A stretch of 64,000 nucleotides of DNA from Heterotrichella gracilis (taxonomy: Eukaryota; Sar; Xanthophyceae; Tribonematales; Xanthonemataceae), in contig JAULBX010001780.1 of assembly GCA_032358255.1 (NCBI GenBank), positions 62,001 to 126,000 of the forward strand, written 5' to 3'. Positions 34,848 to 46,977 of this stretch are shown piece after piece. The stretch's first letter is position 1. Every line of letters starts with the position of its first letter. Both the position numbers and the translations under genes were made by a program. The notes under the pieces are model-generated. The model worked only from the letters and a program-made list of their open reading frames with translations, did not search any database and was not told where the DNA came from.

Positions 34848-35778
34848 GGGATTGGGTCCCGAGGAACCCAGCGCACCACCCAGCCACCAGCTGAAAATTT
34901 TGAAATGATGTACCAATGTCGAGAATTTTGGCTGATGCAGATTGGTGCAGCATAGTCATTTACTCCACGTCATCGTGAATCTGGCATCCACAAGTGGTAT
35001 TGAGGCAGGAAGGGTTTTACACCAGCTGTGCTTTGAGTGGTTGGGCCGCCAAGTGTTTCCGCATTGGCCTACATTTTTTGTTTCGTATGTCTTTCATGTG
35101 CTAGAATTAACACTTCCTATTCATTTGGAAAGGCACAACACCGTATATATTGCAGAATCCCTCAATGATACAGTCGTGCAAGGATCCTCATGAACGGACC
35201 CCCATGTCACGGACATATGTTCTGCCATATAAAAATGAAACTGCGTGCAAACAGTGAATCTTTAGCTAAAATGGAATAACAAACGTATATGTCCCATAAC
35301 TTTGCCTTTGTTTGCTTTCGTTCGCTCTCTTTTTTATTGCGTGCAATTTGTTGGGAAGATTGGGCTGATATGACGGTCACCCAGCATTGGGTGGGGGATG
35401 TACAATGGTGTAACAAAACAGTGCCAGGATAAAACTATAGGCGCCGCCCGCCAGTGCAAACTGACTACTGATGTACAGCTGGCTGTTCTGCTGGGATGCA
35501 TGCACCTACTAAATATAACACAATTGCATCAATTTGATAGCTGTGTTGCTGACAAACTACTAATAGGCTAAATTACCCTCATGTGCGCGCCACATGCATT
35601 GGAGGCTTCTTTGCCGTATGATGCCAGCAGGTGTACAGATATCTCGATGTGCCATTGGTGAGCAATGCACAAACCTCGACAGCAGCTGCACCGCCACAAT
35701 GTGACCACATGGGTCTGACCCAGGGGAAGACCCACGCCGTTTGATACCAGGGCCTGAAACCCCTAAGAAGTGCACACA
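34848..35778. other. Convergent intergenic region
   Basis: 3' flanks of ESCO (+) and the dioxygenase (-). No gene was seen. Confidence 0.4.
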
Positions 35779-38708
35779 TCACAGCCCCTCCTCCGCACGC
35801 AGTGGGACAGTGAGTTTGATGTCCTTGGTCCAGATGCCCCCCCTGTCGCCAGGGGTGGTGCCAGACCCATAGCGCTCGGCATACGCGGGGGGAAGGGGCC
35901 GGGCGCCAGGCGGGGCCAGCCACAGGCGCAGCAAGTGACGCTTTTTTGAAGGATCCTGCACCAAGACAGGACGTCGTACATATACACATCTGTATATGAA
36001 TACATAAACAATGGGATGCGGATTGAATCATATATGGAAACACGCCGTGCCACGTGGCAGGCATGATGCGGGCGCAATAAATGATGATCATTATTATAAT
36101 TTCATAGTATTATGATGGGCTTAAACTACTGTCTATCCTGCGTGGATGACTTTAACAGTAAAGTTTAACAATCAATTGTTATCAACCAACATGAGCCCCT
36201 AAACATGACCAATGGCAGCAAGCCATGCAGCGCCTGCTGCACCCACCTGCCAGTCCTTGAAGCTCGACCTATTGTGCAGCGCTGTGTGATTGTTGACCAG
36301 CTGGATGTCGCCGGGCACCAGATTGAACCTCATGCGCACATCATCGCGGCTGGCAATGGAGTCAAAGGCAGCAAGCGCCTGCAAATCGCAAGGCATGGGT
36401 CATTTGTGGACCTAGATTCTGCCTGGGAAGTGGCGATTTCTGTTCATATAAAGCAGCAGTATTTGTGATCACAGTGGGCATGATGGCACATGCAGTCGTT
36501 GAAAGATGGGGTGAAACTAATCGCATGGTGCTTACATAGTGCCTGTGTGCGCCTGCAATGATTGCCTCCCATGCGCATGCAATATTTTGCAAGGCAAGCT
36601 GAAAATTCAGAGATAATATATCTTACAGGGGTAAAAATCACACATGTTGCCCTCACCTGCGCCTGCTGCGGTGTGATGCACGGCACCTCCTGCAGCCGCT
36701 GACCGGCCTTATTTAAGATGTAGGGTTTAGGGTTTCATTTGGCCCCACCTGCGCCTGCTGCGGTGTGATACGCGGCACCTCCTGCAGGCGCTGGCCAGTG
36801 GCAATAAAGTTGGGCTCGTAATTCACGCTCAGCAGGCCCTGCAAACATGTGAATAAGTAATTAAATAGGTAAATGAACATGTATTTAAAACAATAAAAAT
36901 TATCTACCCACTCACAACTGACATCAAAAAGGATATAAACAAGCTTGGAAGGCAGGTTTGGTGACTGTCATTAAATAGGATCTTAACAACCTTGAAAACA
37001 GGGATGGTGTCACAGGGCAGCTTTCCATCCAAATGTACTTTTCTTGCTATTGAAAACCACACAAGGGCTTTGCTAGGGTTTTCAAGCAAAAAATTAAACC
37101 CTAATCACCCGTCACTGCCACAGCAAGGGGCCTTACATCATGGTAGTTGAAGACAGGGATGACGGCGTAGGGCAGCTTGCCATCCGGGATCTCGTTCTTG
37201 CGGTCCAGGTAGAAGGGTTGCGCTAGGGTTTTCACCGCCTTGGGGTGTGTGCGCAGCAGCTCGTTGTGCACTGTGTGCGAGGAGCACCACTCGCTCTGCC
37301 CCCCCTCCTTGGCGGTCTTGAGGCATAGCAGGACTGGAGGGAGGGGGTAAATAAATAATAGTAAGTAATCAAGTAATACATAAGCAATGAGAAAAATCAA
37401 AGGGTGGGAGGCATGAATGATGACCAAGTGAGGCAGCTTGGTCGGATCAGATGCGGCATTGGTATGCGCGTGGCATGCTGGTTTCATATTTCAGAGGCTT
37501 TGCGGCAGCAGGCAGGTTGTGAACTGTATAGCAATGGCAGTGCCGCAGCCTTGTCATGCAGATTGGTGACCAGATATATGCCAATGCCTGCAATGCATGG
37601 CCACAAGCCAAGCCACATCAGCCTGGTCACGTGCAGGGAGGGGTGGAGCCCTGCACCATGCAGAGACCAAAGCCCTCAGTAGGGCCTGCAGTGGGGCAGG
37701 AGATACCTGCACCATACATCGCCGCCATTCCCGCCCCTGCAACCCGCGTGCATTGCAAGTGGCAACGCGCACAAAGTGACACATTTGTTGGCACGCACCC
37801 ACGACATCTGCCTCGTCCGTGTGCCACGGCTGGGCCAGGGTGGTGCCGTAGAGTCTGGTGAATGGGCTGTTGGGGTCAAAGCCAATGTCCTGGAGGTACG
37901 GGGCGATTAGGGTTCAGGGGTTGGATTAGGGCCACGGGGTTCTGGGGTAGATGCAACCTGCTAGAGATTGGGGGTTTACTCCCAGGGAGCAAACTGGATG
38001 GACGGTACTCACCTTGACATGGCCCAGCAGGTGGCCGCGCGCGTTCTGCGGCACCGCCCTGCCCCAGTGCAGCCCCAGCCCCCAGTAGGCGATGGCGGTG
38101 CGCTCAAGGTCCCAGCACCCCACCGGCAGACCCCGCAGCACAGCGAAGCCCTTCCCCTCCAGCACCTCATTAATGACGCTGGCCAGGCGGGGGCCCAGGG
38201 AGGGGAGGGGGAAATCAGCGGCTGTCAGCACCTGTGTGGGGTTGCAGCTATATTATTTACCATTTAATCGCACGTATATAGAGTCCCATACTTAATGGCA
38301 TCTAATCTAAATGCGTGAGGCAATGACATCTCATTTTCGTATCATGATTTATGTGCAAGCTTTTTCATTGTGCCCAGTGTTCCGGAATTCCGTGTGCGTG
38401 CGTATGGCCCCATGGGCACATACTTTGCAACCGGAAACGAATGGTACCCCGTAAACCACCCCCCACAAAAAGGGTACACACACGATGCCTACTGTTTTAA
38501 ACCCGCATCTGGATCTGAATCCTACGCATATTGCATGCGCACACCCACCTGCAGGTTGTTGTGCTGCTGCCTAGCAATGACGCCCTCCACCGCAACCTCT
38601 ATCTCTGAGATGTCCTGTGCAGTGAAGGTGTAGGTCCACAGGGAGGGGTCCTGGAGCTGTGAGGAGTACCACACAGAAGGGCCTGACACGGGGTTGAAGG
38701 GCTCCACC
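35779..38708 (-). CDS. TauD/TfdA-type Fe(II)/2-oxoglutarate dioxygenase, 5' end not found
   Basis: Seven exons found: 38549-38708, 38013-38231, 37799-37889, 37137-37333, 36749-36838, 36247-36378 and 35779-35955. The iron-binding HxD motif is in QPWHTDEADVV; the distal His and the 2-oxoglutarate Arg fit NNHTALHNRSSFKDW. Other blocks are VLRGLPVG, LYGTTLAQPWH, LLCLKTAKEGGQSEW and HLLRLWLAPPG. It resembles the plant clavaminate synthase-like proteins (for example Arabidopsis At3g21360), whose substrate is not known. The first exon(s) with the start codon lie above 38708. A plastid-transit-like frame near 39520 on the same strand (MATLHSRCSPRTHQ) is possible but unproven. Two introns contain exon copies. 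Confidence 0.85.
36656..36715 (-). repeat. Copy of the dioxygenase exon 5 end plus donor
   Basis: CACCTGCGCCTGCTGCGGTG...CACCTCCTGCAG.CGCTG occurs here and at about 36746-36793, where the real exon ends. TAGGGTTTAGGGTTTCATTT separates them. Confidence 0.88.
36975..37090 (-). repeat. Decayed copy of dioxygenase exon 4 end
   Basis: On the minus strand it reads DGKLPCDTIPVFK where the real exon reads DGKLPYAVIPVFN. Both are preceded by a matching GCTAGGGTTTTCA stretch. The copy has extra bases and lies within the following intron. Confidence 0.75.
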
Positions 38709-39979
38709 CTGCAGTGGCAGTAACCTCATATCAATTGAACATCATTTGCTTGTGTACGAAGCCGTGTGTGACAGTATCTGGACTGTGGTTATGGTCCTTG
38801 CTGGAAAGTACTGTTGTACACATGTACAGGTGGATTGCAGTGCCAAGTCTGAACTGGAGTGTGGTGTGTGTTGTAGGAGTCAGGGTGGCCCACCCACAGT
38901 CTTTCTGATCATGATAGACCTCCACAAATAGTAATGTAGGGCCTCACAAGGTTTGGTTGCCAGGTTTTGAAACCACCTTCCTACAGGATAACATCAGTTT
39001 TGGCACCTTTCTGCTGGAGGAGATGATTGCCTAGGTTGCTTGATAATAGGTCCCATGTCTCAAGGGTTCAGTGGGATTAGTGGGATGCTACGGGCGTAGA
39101 TGGGTCACGCTGTTGGAAGGCTTGTAGCTGTTGCGTTATTGGGACAGGCTCTGCGCAGGTGCCACTTAGTAACGGGGAAGGCATGCCGTGGGATGGGTGT
39201 TTCAAAGAGTGAGCCACTAGAACCACTTTGCAACGCACAAGTGCACAGTCCTTCTGGAGGGTTGCCTCAAGCTGTGTTTTCCTCCTGCTATTTTGGTGCC
39301 TTGTCGTTTGTCACGCCACGCTTGCGGCGTGGATACGTCGCTACGCTGCCGACTTCCATTGCGCTGTGTGAGTTGAGCTGCGCTGTGAACCTCCCTCACA
39401 ATATCTGGGTAAGCCGAAGCGGCAAACAAGGGGCACCATACAAAACACAGACACATCGCGTGATAAGGCGACAGTTTGGTGCGTCCTAGGAGAGCATCGA
39501 CTGTGCAAGGTGGCCATCGCCTGTGCAACCAATCGGGACCAGGTAGTGCATGCATGCATGTCTGCTGACACTGAATGGGAGACCTCCGAGGTGGTCCAAA
39601 GCGCGCAAAATGGTCACTCGACCATTTATCGACTGAAAACCATCCTAATTGCAACTGGGTCCCTGTTTAATTCCAGCAACCTTCTCCATTCCTCCTCATC
39701 TGCTGACCTTGACTGGGTTGCACCCACACACCATATGGCACACGGTTGTCATGGTCATGCCAGCCGCCATGTGGATACATATCACAGGATATCTTCCACT
39801 TAATGTTGAGTATATCCTGCGTGGTGTATAGGGACAGTACGCACTTGAGTCTTTTACTGTGACCAGTTGTTGTAACGCAGCATGCATACGGCATGTGCCA
39901 CTTTCCTGGCACATATTCTCCAAGGAATGGCGGCTAGCGTTGCCCATGCGCTCACCTCTTTTACCTCTGTGCAGCCAAA
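38709..39979. other. Region between dioxygenase and AUX1-like gene
   Basis: It should hold the missing 5' exon(s) of the dioxygenase and the AUX1-like promoter. Candidate minus-strand transit-peptide frames exist at about 39340-39520, but no splice path is convincing. Confidence 0.35.
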
Positions 39980-42900
39980 ATGGCTGATGTGGACTTCTCC
40001 AAAGGGGAGGGCCAGGGCAAGGTGGGTGCGCCCCTTATCGAAGACTTTGACGTGGACGAGGCCATGACCATCGACACCGACCAGTCAACAATTGCTGACC
40101 TCACAACCGTCAACAAGCGGGGTATCGCTAAAGGTCAGCTGTAACGCCGTCTTCCTCAAAACACGCCTAGTGGAGGCAACTCTGTCAGCTTTTGGTCTTC
40201 TGGCCTAAACCCCTGTACATGTAGCGCAGAGAACCTAACACACTTGTACAACCGCCCACGAGCCACCTTGCACCTTCAGATGCACCTGCACTGTGCAGCG
40301 ACGCTGTGGTCGATGCAGCCTCAACGTTCACCCACAACATAGTTACATCTCTTTCTGCAGGCACCTTTGCCAACACGCATGCTCCAACCGCTCAAGAAAC
40401 CGGCTGGCTCAAGTTCGCACTGTGGGAGGGGGGCACCCCCTGGGACGCCTTTTTCACGTGTGCGTCGGCGCAGGTCGGTCAGGTCATCCTGTCGCTGCCG
40501 CACTCGCTATGGCAGACTGGCATGGTGGCGGGCATCGCGATGATGGTGCGTGCAATGTGGATGCATAAGCCTCTATGCACACGTGCATGCATGCACTGCT
40601 TCGCCTTGGTTTGAAGCGCAGCAACAGGGGAACCATATTGGCTCTCGAGTGTATCTTGTGGTTCAAATGCCTTGCGACAATGCCCACATACCGCAGCTGG
40701 ATTTGCGAATTGGAATGTTTAGGGTTTAGGGTTTACATGGTGTGTCCTTGCAGTGCCAAGGAAATACCAATTGCTGACCCGCGTGTCTCCGCCCGTTCCC
40801 GCAGTTGTTATTTGCCACCCTGGCCATGTGGACGGTGTATCTGCTGGTGGTGCTGTACCTGGACCACAAGAACAGGAAGGTGAGACGCCGAGGGTTTAGG
40901 GTTAGGGGTTTATCGTTAGGGTTCAAAGTTCATTGCCTCCACACAGAGGTCCCATGCCGGCAAGCTGAGCAAGTGATCAAACCTATCCTACCCTTGGAAC
41001 TTGATTGCCACCATGCACACAGCAAAATCCCCCACAGGGATCTCCATCAGGCTGGACGAGGTATACAACCTAAATCCTAACGCCAGGGTTTAAAGTGTAC
41101 CACCATTGTTAACCCTAGGGTTACGCCTAGACCCTAGCTGCGCCATGATACAACATACCGGTACACTGACCCAGAAAACCTTCCCCTGCCTGCACAGATC
41201 AAGCTGGGCGAGTGGTACAACACCAAGACCAAGGACCGGGTGCAATCCACCCAGTACCACGAGATCATCGGCACAGCCACCAACAAGTACCTGGCGCTCT
41301 TCTCACGCATTGTGGTCATCATTGCCCTAGGAGGGTTGGCCACGGCGCAGATCATTGCCTCCAGCTCCAACTTTTACCGCCTGGAGCCCTCCTTGAATAA
41401 GCGCGATTGGACGCTGGTGTGGGGCGGGGTGGCGATGTTCATGTCACTGCTTCCAGGTGGGGTTTTGGGTTTGTAATATGTCTTGAGGGGGCCCAATGTT
41501 CAAAGTTCTGCTCGCCAGTTCCTCCACCATTGCATGCCTTTTCTGTTGGTACGCCTGTCAAACAACTCTGAGGGAGGTTGGGGTTAAGGTTTAGGGTTTG
41601 CAATGTGCATCCCATCCATCAATTCATCCACCTGTTCACTGATGTATATTGCCCCCGCTGTCCCAGACTTCCGGAACTTCCGCATCTTTTCCTTTGCCGC
41701 CCTGGTCGCCACCACCTACACCGCCTGGTACATGGTGTCGCAAGGCATCAGCAACGGGTTGGAGTCGGTGGCCTGGACAGATCAGAAGCCTCCGTCCCTG
41801 GACAACTTCTTTGCCGGCGCGTCAAACATCATCTTCACCTTTGGAGGCCACGCAATGCTCATGTGAGGAAAAGCTGAACTCTAAATCCTAAGAATCACCT
41901 TTGCATTTAAAGGCCACGTTATGCGTATGTGCATACAAAGCTGAACACTAAAACCTGAACCCTAAAGTTCATCTTTGCAATTGGAGGCAACGCCATGCAT
42001 GCGCATGTAAGTGCAAGTATGGAAGCATATACCCTATATAAACCCTAAAGGTCATCCAAAGTTGCATGTGGGGCCACGCCGTGGTCATGTGCGCACAGCT
42101 GCATCATGATGCGCAAACCACCTTGCATGCATGCAGTGCACTGCTTGTGTACGCATATGCAAATGTGCAAGCATACAACTTTTTCGGAATGGTCCCCCAT
42201 GGTGCCCAATAAGCGCCTGCATGGTAACCCAGAGGCACACTGCGCCCATTGTTAATCCAATACCTGAAGTATGTCCTCAACCCCATGTATTGAAATAAAC
42301 CAATCAATATGCACTGCACACTTCACCTGCAGTGTGTTGCAGTGTTTTCAGAGCTTAATTACGTTTAAACTAGATTTGCATGCTTTTTTAGGGAGGTCAT
42401 GGACAGCATGTTCCGGCCCTACAAGTTCCACAAGGTCTTCTACGGCTCCTACCTGTATGTGTTCACGCTGGTGCTGCCAAACTCTGTCTTCATCTACTGG
42501 GGCTACCCTGTGGAGGCGGGAGAGTACGGTATGGAGAACGTAGCCGTAACCCTAAACTAAACCCTTAAGAGGCCTCAAAAATGCTTTCCCTAACCTGCAT
42601 TGATTCTTCAATGAACGTGCATGCTGTTAGCGCCATTCACACCTTTGGCCCTGCCTCTCCTGTGCCACATGTGCATGTGCAAACATGTGCCACTGCGGCA
42701 GGCAACATGCTTGCCTACATGCCCCCTAGCGCCTGGCGCGACATGGGCATTGTGGGCGTGGCCACCCACCAAATGCTGCCATGACCTTGAAAACTACATA
42801 ATAAATTCTCGCCCTCATTGCCAGATTAAAACGAAGTCTAAACACCCTCCCTCCCCTCCCTCCTGTGCAGGCAACGTGTTTGCCTACATGCCGCCCAGTG

Positions 42901-44315
42901 CCTGGCGCGACGTCGCCATCGTGCTGATGGTGATCCACCAGATGGTTGCCTTTGGCCTGTTCATCTTCCCCATCTACTTCATGTCCGAAAAGTACTGGGG
43001 GGTGCACAACGCGGCGCTGTGGAAGCGGCTGCTGGTCAGGCTGCCAATCGGTGAGGGTCAGCTTAGGGTTTGCCTTTGAGGTTTAGGGAAACTGGGGGGT
43101 GCACAACGCGGCGCTGTGGAAGAGGCTGCTGGTCAGGCTGCCAATTGGTGAGGGGCTAGGGTTTAGGGTTATTGCCAATAAAATATGATGGAGCAAGTGC
43201 ACAGCCTGCTACCAATTGGCCAAGGGACAGTTCTGGTGACTCGCCTAGGTCACCTGCACTGTGATCAGCAAAATTGGGCTGGAATCAGTTCACTGGTGAT
43301 GAGGGTTTTGTGCAGGCACCTGGAGTGCAGTGTGAGCGTCTAGGGTGATTGATGGGTGGCCTGGCCCAATGCACATGCATTTTGAGCTAGGGAATGCTCT
43401 GGACAGATACTCGCACGTGAAAACATATTTCTACACCTCATGCGACGTCCCACAGGCCTGTTTAAATATTCAGAGTTTATGTAGTTCAAGCATGCGTTTT
43501 AGCTTGCAGGCCTGGTTGTGTGGTTTACCGCCCTCAGATGCTCCCCTCCTTTGGCGTGATCAACGACCTGCTGGGCGCACCTCTGAATTGTTCACTTGCT
43601 CACTGAAGGCTCTTTATTTGCGTACAATGGAAATGAATCATGCATCTCCTTCCCGCAGGCCTGTTTGTGTGGTTCATCGCCCTTGCCTTCCCCTTCTTCG
43701 GCGTGATCAACGACCTGCTGGGCGCATTCACAACCACCTTTGAGACATTCATCATCCCCTGCCTGGCCTACAACCTGCACTACCAGATCAACAAGGGGGC
43801 GGAGGAGAACAGGGTGGGGGCGCCCAAGCAGCCACCCAAGTAAGGGGATGTAATACATGAGCACATGGAAACTGCAATCTAAAGATTTTTTGCTCTTGCT
43901 TATTCACTTGCAGTGACATCATATTCGATGCATTATTACACGCTCCAGTCCTCTTGAACTTGTGTCCTCAATGGCAAGTACCTACCTCGTACGTACTCTA
44001 AATTTCATTCTATGTGCATGTGGTCATGTCTTTTGATCCATATTATCCCACAATTTGCAGCATTTCCATCATCTGCCATCACTGATGAAATATTGAAAAT
44101 TTAGCCAGTCTTAAGTTTTTCCTGACACCGCGCCCTCGTGTGCGTGCAGGTTCTGGGAACGCTTTGGTGGCTGGAAGTTCATCTTCTACTTCAACTGGGT
44201 CATCATCATCTTCACCGCCATATTTGGGTTTGGAATGGGCGGCTACGCATCCATCAAGGCGTTTGTGGACGCCTGGTCGTCCTTTGGAATGTTTGCAGCG
44301 TGCTACAACTGCTAG
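39980..44315 (+). CDS. AUX1/LAX-like amino acid/auxin permease
   Basis: Nine exons: 39980-40133, 40361-40545, 40805-40879, 41198-41456, 41667-41862, 42392-42528, 42871-43050, 43659-43839 and 44150-44315. The protein follows Arabidopsis AUX1 block by block: WEGGTPWDAFFTCASAQVGQV (WHGGSVWDAWFSCASNQVAQV in AUX1), TYTAWYM, GASNIIFTFGGHAML, PSAWRDVAIVLMVIHQ, FFGVINDLLGA, and the C-terminal GFGMGGYASIKAFVDAWSSFGMFAACYNC. It has about 11 membrane helices and belongs to the AAAP family of proton-coupled carriers. Plant members import auxin; the algal substrate may be an amino acid or an indole. Exon 8 ends in CCACCCAA followed by GTAAGG, which keeps the frame to exon 9. The stop codon lies inside a perfect hairpin. 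Confidence 0.9.
41836..42095 (+). repeat. Four-copy ladder of the AUX1-like exon 5 end
   Basis: The real end (TTCACCTTTGGAGGCCACGC.. ATGCTCATGTGAGG) is followed by three decayed copies at about 41894-41940, 41967-42010 and 42052-42095. Each keeps CATCTTTG/CACCTTTG, GGCCACG/GGCAACG and a GT-containing end. CTAAATCCTAA, CTAAAACCTGAACCCTAAA and ATAAACCCTAAA lie at the successive junctions. Confidence 0.8.
42699..42782 (+). repeat. Copy of the AUX1-like exon 7 start with acceptor
   Basis: GCAGGCAACATGCTTGCCTACATGCC and GCCTGGCGCGACATGG match the real exon start 42867-42960. The frame is retained for about 24 codons, then diverges. Confidence 0.88.
43087..43152 (+). repeat. Copy of the AUX1-like exon 7 end plus donor
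   Basis: Over 90% identical to 42994-43053, including the GTGAGG donor. TTAGGGTTTGCC..GTTTAGGG separates the two copies. Confidence 0.9.
43498..43585 (+). repeat. Copy of the AUX1-like exon 8 start with acceptor
   Basis: TTGCAGGCCTGGTTGTGTGGTTTACCGCCCT and GGCGTGATCAACGACCTGCTGGGCGCA match the real exon start 43655-43728, with a deletion between them. Confidence 0.85.
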
Positions 44316-44354
44316 GATCCCTCCCGGGCTGCAAGGGATCCTAGCAGTTGTAGC
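44302..44354. repeat. Perfect 21-bp hairpin spanning the AUX1-like stop codon
   Basis: The arms at 44302-44322 and 44334-44354 are perfect inverted repeats around an 11-nt loop. The left arm contains the last codons (CYNC) and the TAG. The right arm is an inverted copy of coding sequence. Confidence 0.95.
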
Positions 44355-46329
44355 CAGGTTGGCAACAATAACCTGGGTTGGCAACCCCACAAGGCAATGC
44401 AATTGGCCTTTAGAACCTGGCTACTGGTATATTCCATGCACTGGGTGTGTCGTTGTCCTCATGTCAGCCAGTTACTGGTCTGTCTCCGAGAGGCCGAGAG
44501 TGACACACAGGGTTACTTGCACCCCGCAAAGATTGCAATTATTTTCAACTAAAAAATTCTGGCTGCTCACACTGGAGCCCATCTAATGGTACGGCCTTGT
44601 ACCATATGCAGAATGCAAGGCTGTCTACTGATATTGAGTCAGCACCTGTCCACTGACAGGGAATTGTTCCTAGATCAGGCACTTTCAGGATGAGCCCACA
44701 GTGGTGGTTGTTTCCTCCCCTGCACCATCTTTGACTCGCAGGGGTGGTATTATATTGTGCCGTATCTCCTTCAGGCAGTTTAGGTAAATATTGGTGCCAT
44801 TCAGTGGTTCCGGCTTCCAGTTGTATTGAATTTAGGCGCGAGACCTGGGTACACCCTGGGGTACACCCCATCAAGGTCTATAGCAGGTCAAGGAACCCTA
44901 CATAGAGGGCATAGTAAAGTTGCAGTACAACAATTGTTACGACACTCGTGGTACAGGCAGTGTTATTATGTCTGATATCCTGTGGATAGCCAACTTTTGT
45001 GAGCATGGTGACTCCCCTTCTCCCCCACACCCACCACAACCTTACCGTGGCGGCGCTGAAACCCTGTTTGAAACCCTAACGCTGGAAACTAGCAGTTACG
45101 AAAAGCCTTCAAACGCTTGGCAAACCATCATAAGTTGCTCAGGGTTGGCTTTTGCCCTTATACAAAGGCAAAGCACAAGTTGAAGCCAAAATGAGCATGC
45201 CATTAAAATCAAAACCCTTATCCAAACCCTAGGCAGTCCATATATGCATGCATGCATCCATGCTATAGCTCAGACACCCAGGAAAGGGTTTATCTAGGAG
45301 GCTCCCCCCACTGTTGGTGGTCGTATACATTGGTGACAGAGTGATTTGCCACTCTTTAGCACACTGCTGAGCACACCCCGCAACCTGATTCCTCCACACA
45401 CTCGCATCACAGTGGCCGATCAGAAGGCAACGGTGCAGACAGCTGACTCAGGGCCTCTGCTGAACCAAACAGAATCATCAAAACAGCCTTCTACTATTGA
45501 TGTATACCACCCTATCAGAACACCTGGCACAAGTTGCTGGCGCAGTTTGTACCCCCGCAATCAGCCAGACACCTAGCAACGCAGTTTAGCGGTTGGGTGG
45601 GACTCAGAAAGTGGAACAGCCATTCAATCGTTTCTGCTGATCAAGACGTGCCCCCAGGCAAATACAAGCTCTGGAGAGGTAAACAGAAGATCATCAGGCT
45701 GCAAAGCTGTGTCTGGTACTATTGCAACGGACCACAGCCAAACCTAGCAAGCAGCTGGACTGCAGTTGGTTAATGGTCGCAAGCATTAGGGCACGGTAGT
45801 CTCTATGGTATTTTTGCTGCGTTTGCCTCGCCCGTTTGCTTTTAAAAAGGTGGTGCTTTCAAAAACACCAACAAACCCTAGCCTAGGTGCCTAGGTGCCT
45901 TGACAACAACGTTAAAGTGCTTGCACCAGGTGAATACATTCAAGGTCCACCCACCCAGTGCCAAGGTCAGTTACACACTGCTTTGGCAGTTGCAACACCG
46001 ATGCTTCACCACTCGTTGCTTTTAACATATGTTGCAGCCAATGCTGCCTCCCACTCCCACTCACTGCGCCTCCCACAACTGGGTGTAGTCCCACCGTCCA
46101 CTTGCATGCAGCGCAGCAACTTGTGAGCTTGCTTGTTACTACCACAGTGCAGCTGCATGATTGGTTTGTGTCAATCAATAGCAGTAGCGCGTCCAGGGTC
46201 AGACGGTTGGTGGAGCCACGTATGTGGCACCGTACAGTTACTCGTTAACCATTTCTACAACCACACTTGTACATTTTGTTTCCCTTGTGCGGGGACTTGT
46301 TGGCAGATAGGCGGCACTGTCACTGGCAC
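44355..46329. other. Intergenic region downstream of the AUX1-like gene
   Basis: No gene was recognised. A short repeated motif (GGGTACACC twice) lies near 44849-44870. Confidence 0.35.
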
Positions 46330-46616
46330 TTGTGCACCCTCCACTGGTGAATGCAACTTGCGCCGATTTTACAGAGGTGGGAAGGCGGCTTGACTTGCGC
46401 ATTGTGGATGAAAAAGGGAAGCCAATCTCGAATGAGGAGGTGTCATCACCGAGGAAGCGCCCTTCAACCCTTTTGACTCAGTCAAGTCCCCCGGCCTTGA
46501 GGTGCTTGGATGGAACAGCACTGAGAATTCTACACCCCCAGCGTCCTACATGTTCCCTGCCAAGTATATGCCCCTCGCATCAGACTCCACGGTTGTGTGG
46601 CTGAAATGCAAGGGGG
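46330..46616 (+). pseudogene. Possible degenerate coding fragment
   Basis: Two overlapping frames look coding in succession: LDLRIVDEKGKPISNEE, then after a shift APFNPFDSVKSPGLEVLGWN up to WLKCKGG followed by GTAAGC. This could be a broken exon. The family is not recognised. Confidence 0.3.
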
Positions 46617-46977
46617 GTAAGCACATGTTAGGCTTGGAGACAAGCAGCCATCTATTGGAGTTGTGCTTGGCTCTGGAGTAGCCTGGCAGGATGAAAGTGA
46701 TGTCTATGTCCAGCAATTTGGGGTGTTAGCAAACACCGGTGTTGGCAACGATGCATAGCTATGTACTGATACCAAACAGCGTAACCGGTAGCTGCGGGGG
46801 TTATCCCTGGACTGTCGTCAAGGTGACTTGAGGAACCCTATCATAACCCTAGCTAAGGGTTCATGTAGTGACCTGCTACATCTGCAAGCGCGCCAATGGC
46901 CCACATAACACATGTCTCCACAGTTTCGTGGCTGCAGAAACTCTTTGCTCCACAAGGCTGAAGGCTCAGGTGGCGGA

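Noticed and set aside
39341-39520. Transit-peptide-like frame as exon 1 of the dioxygenase
   Set aside because: Attractive N-terminus (MATLHSRCSPRTHQ) but no convincing donor and phase to reach the exon at 38708.
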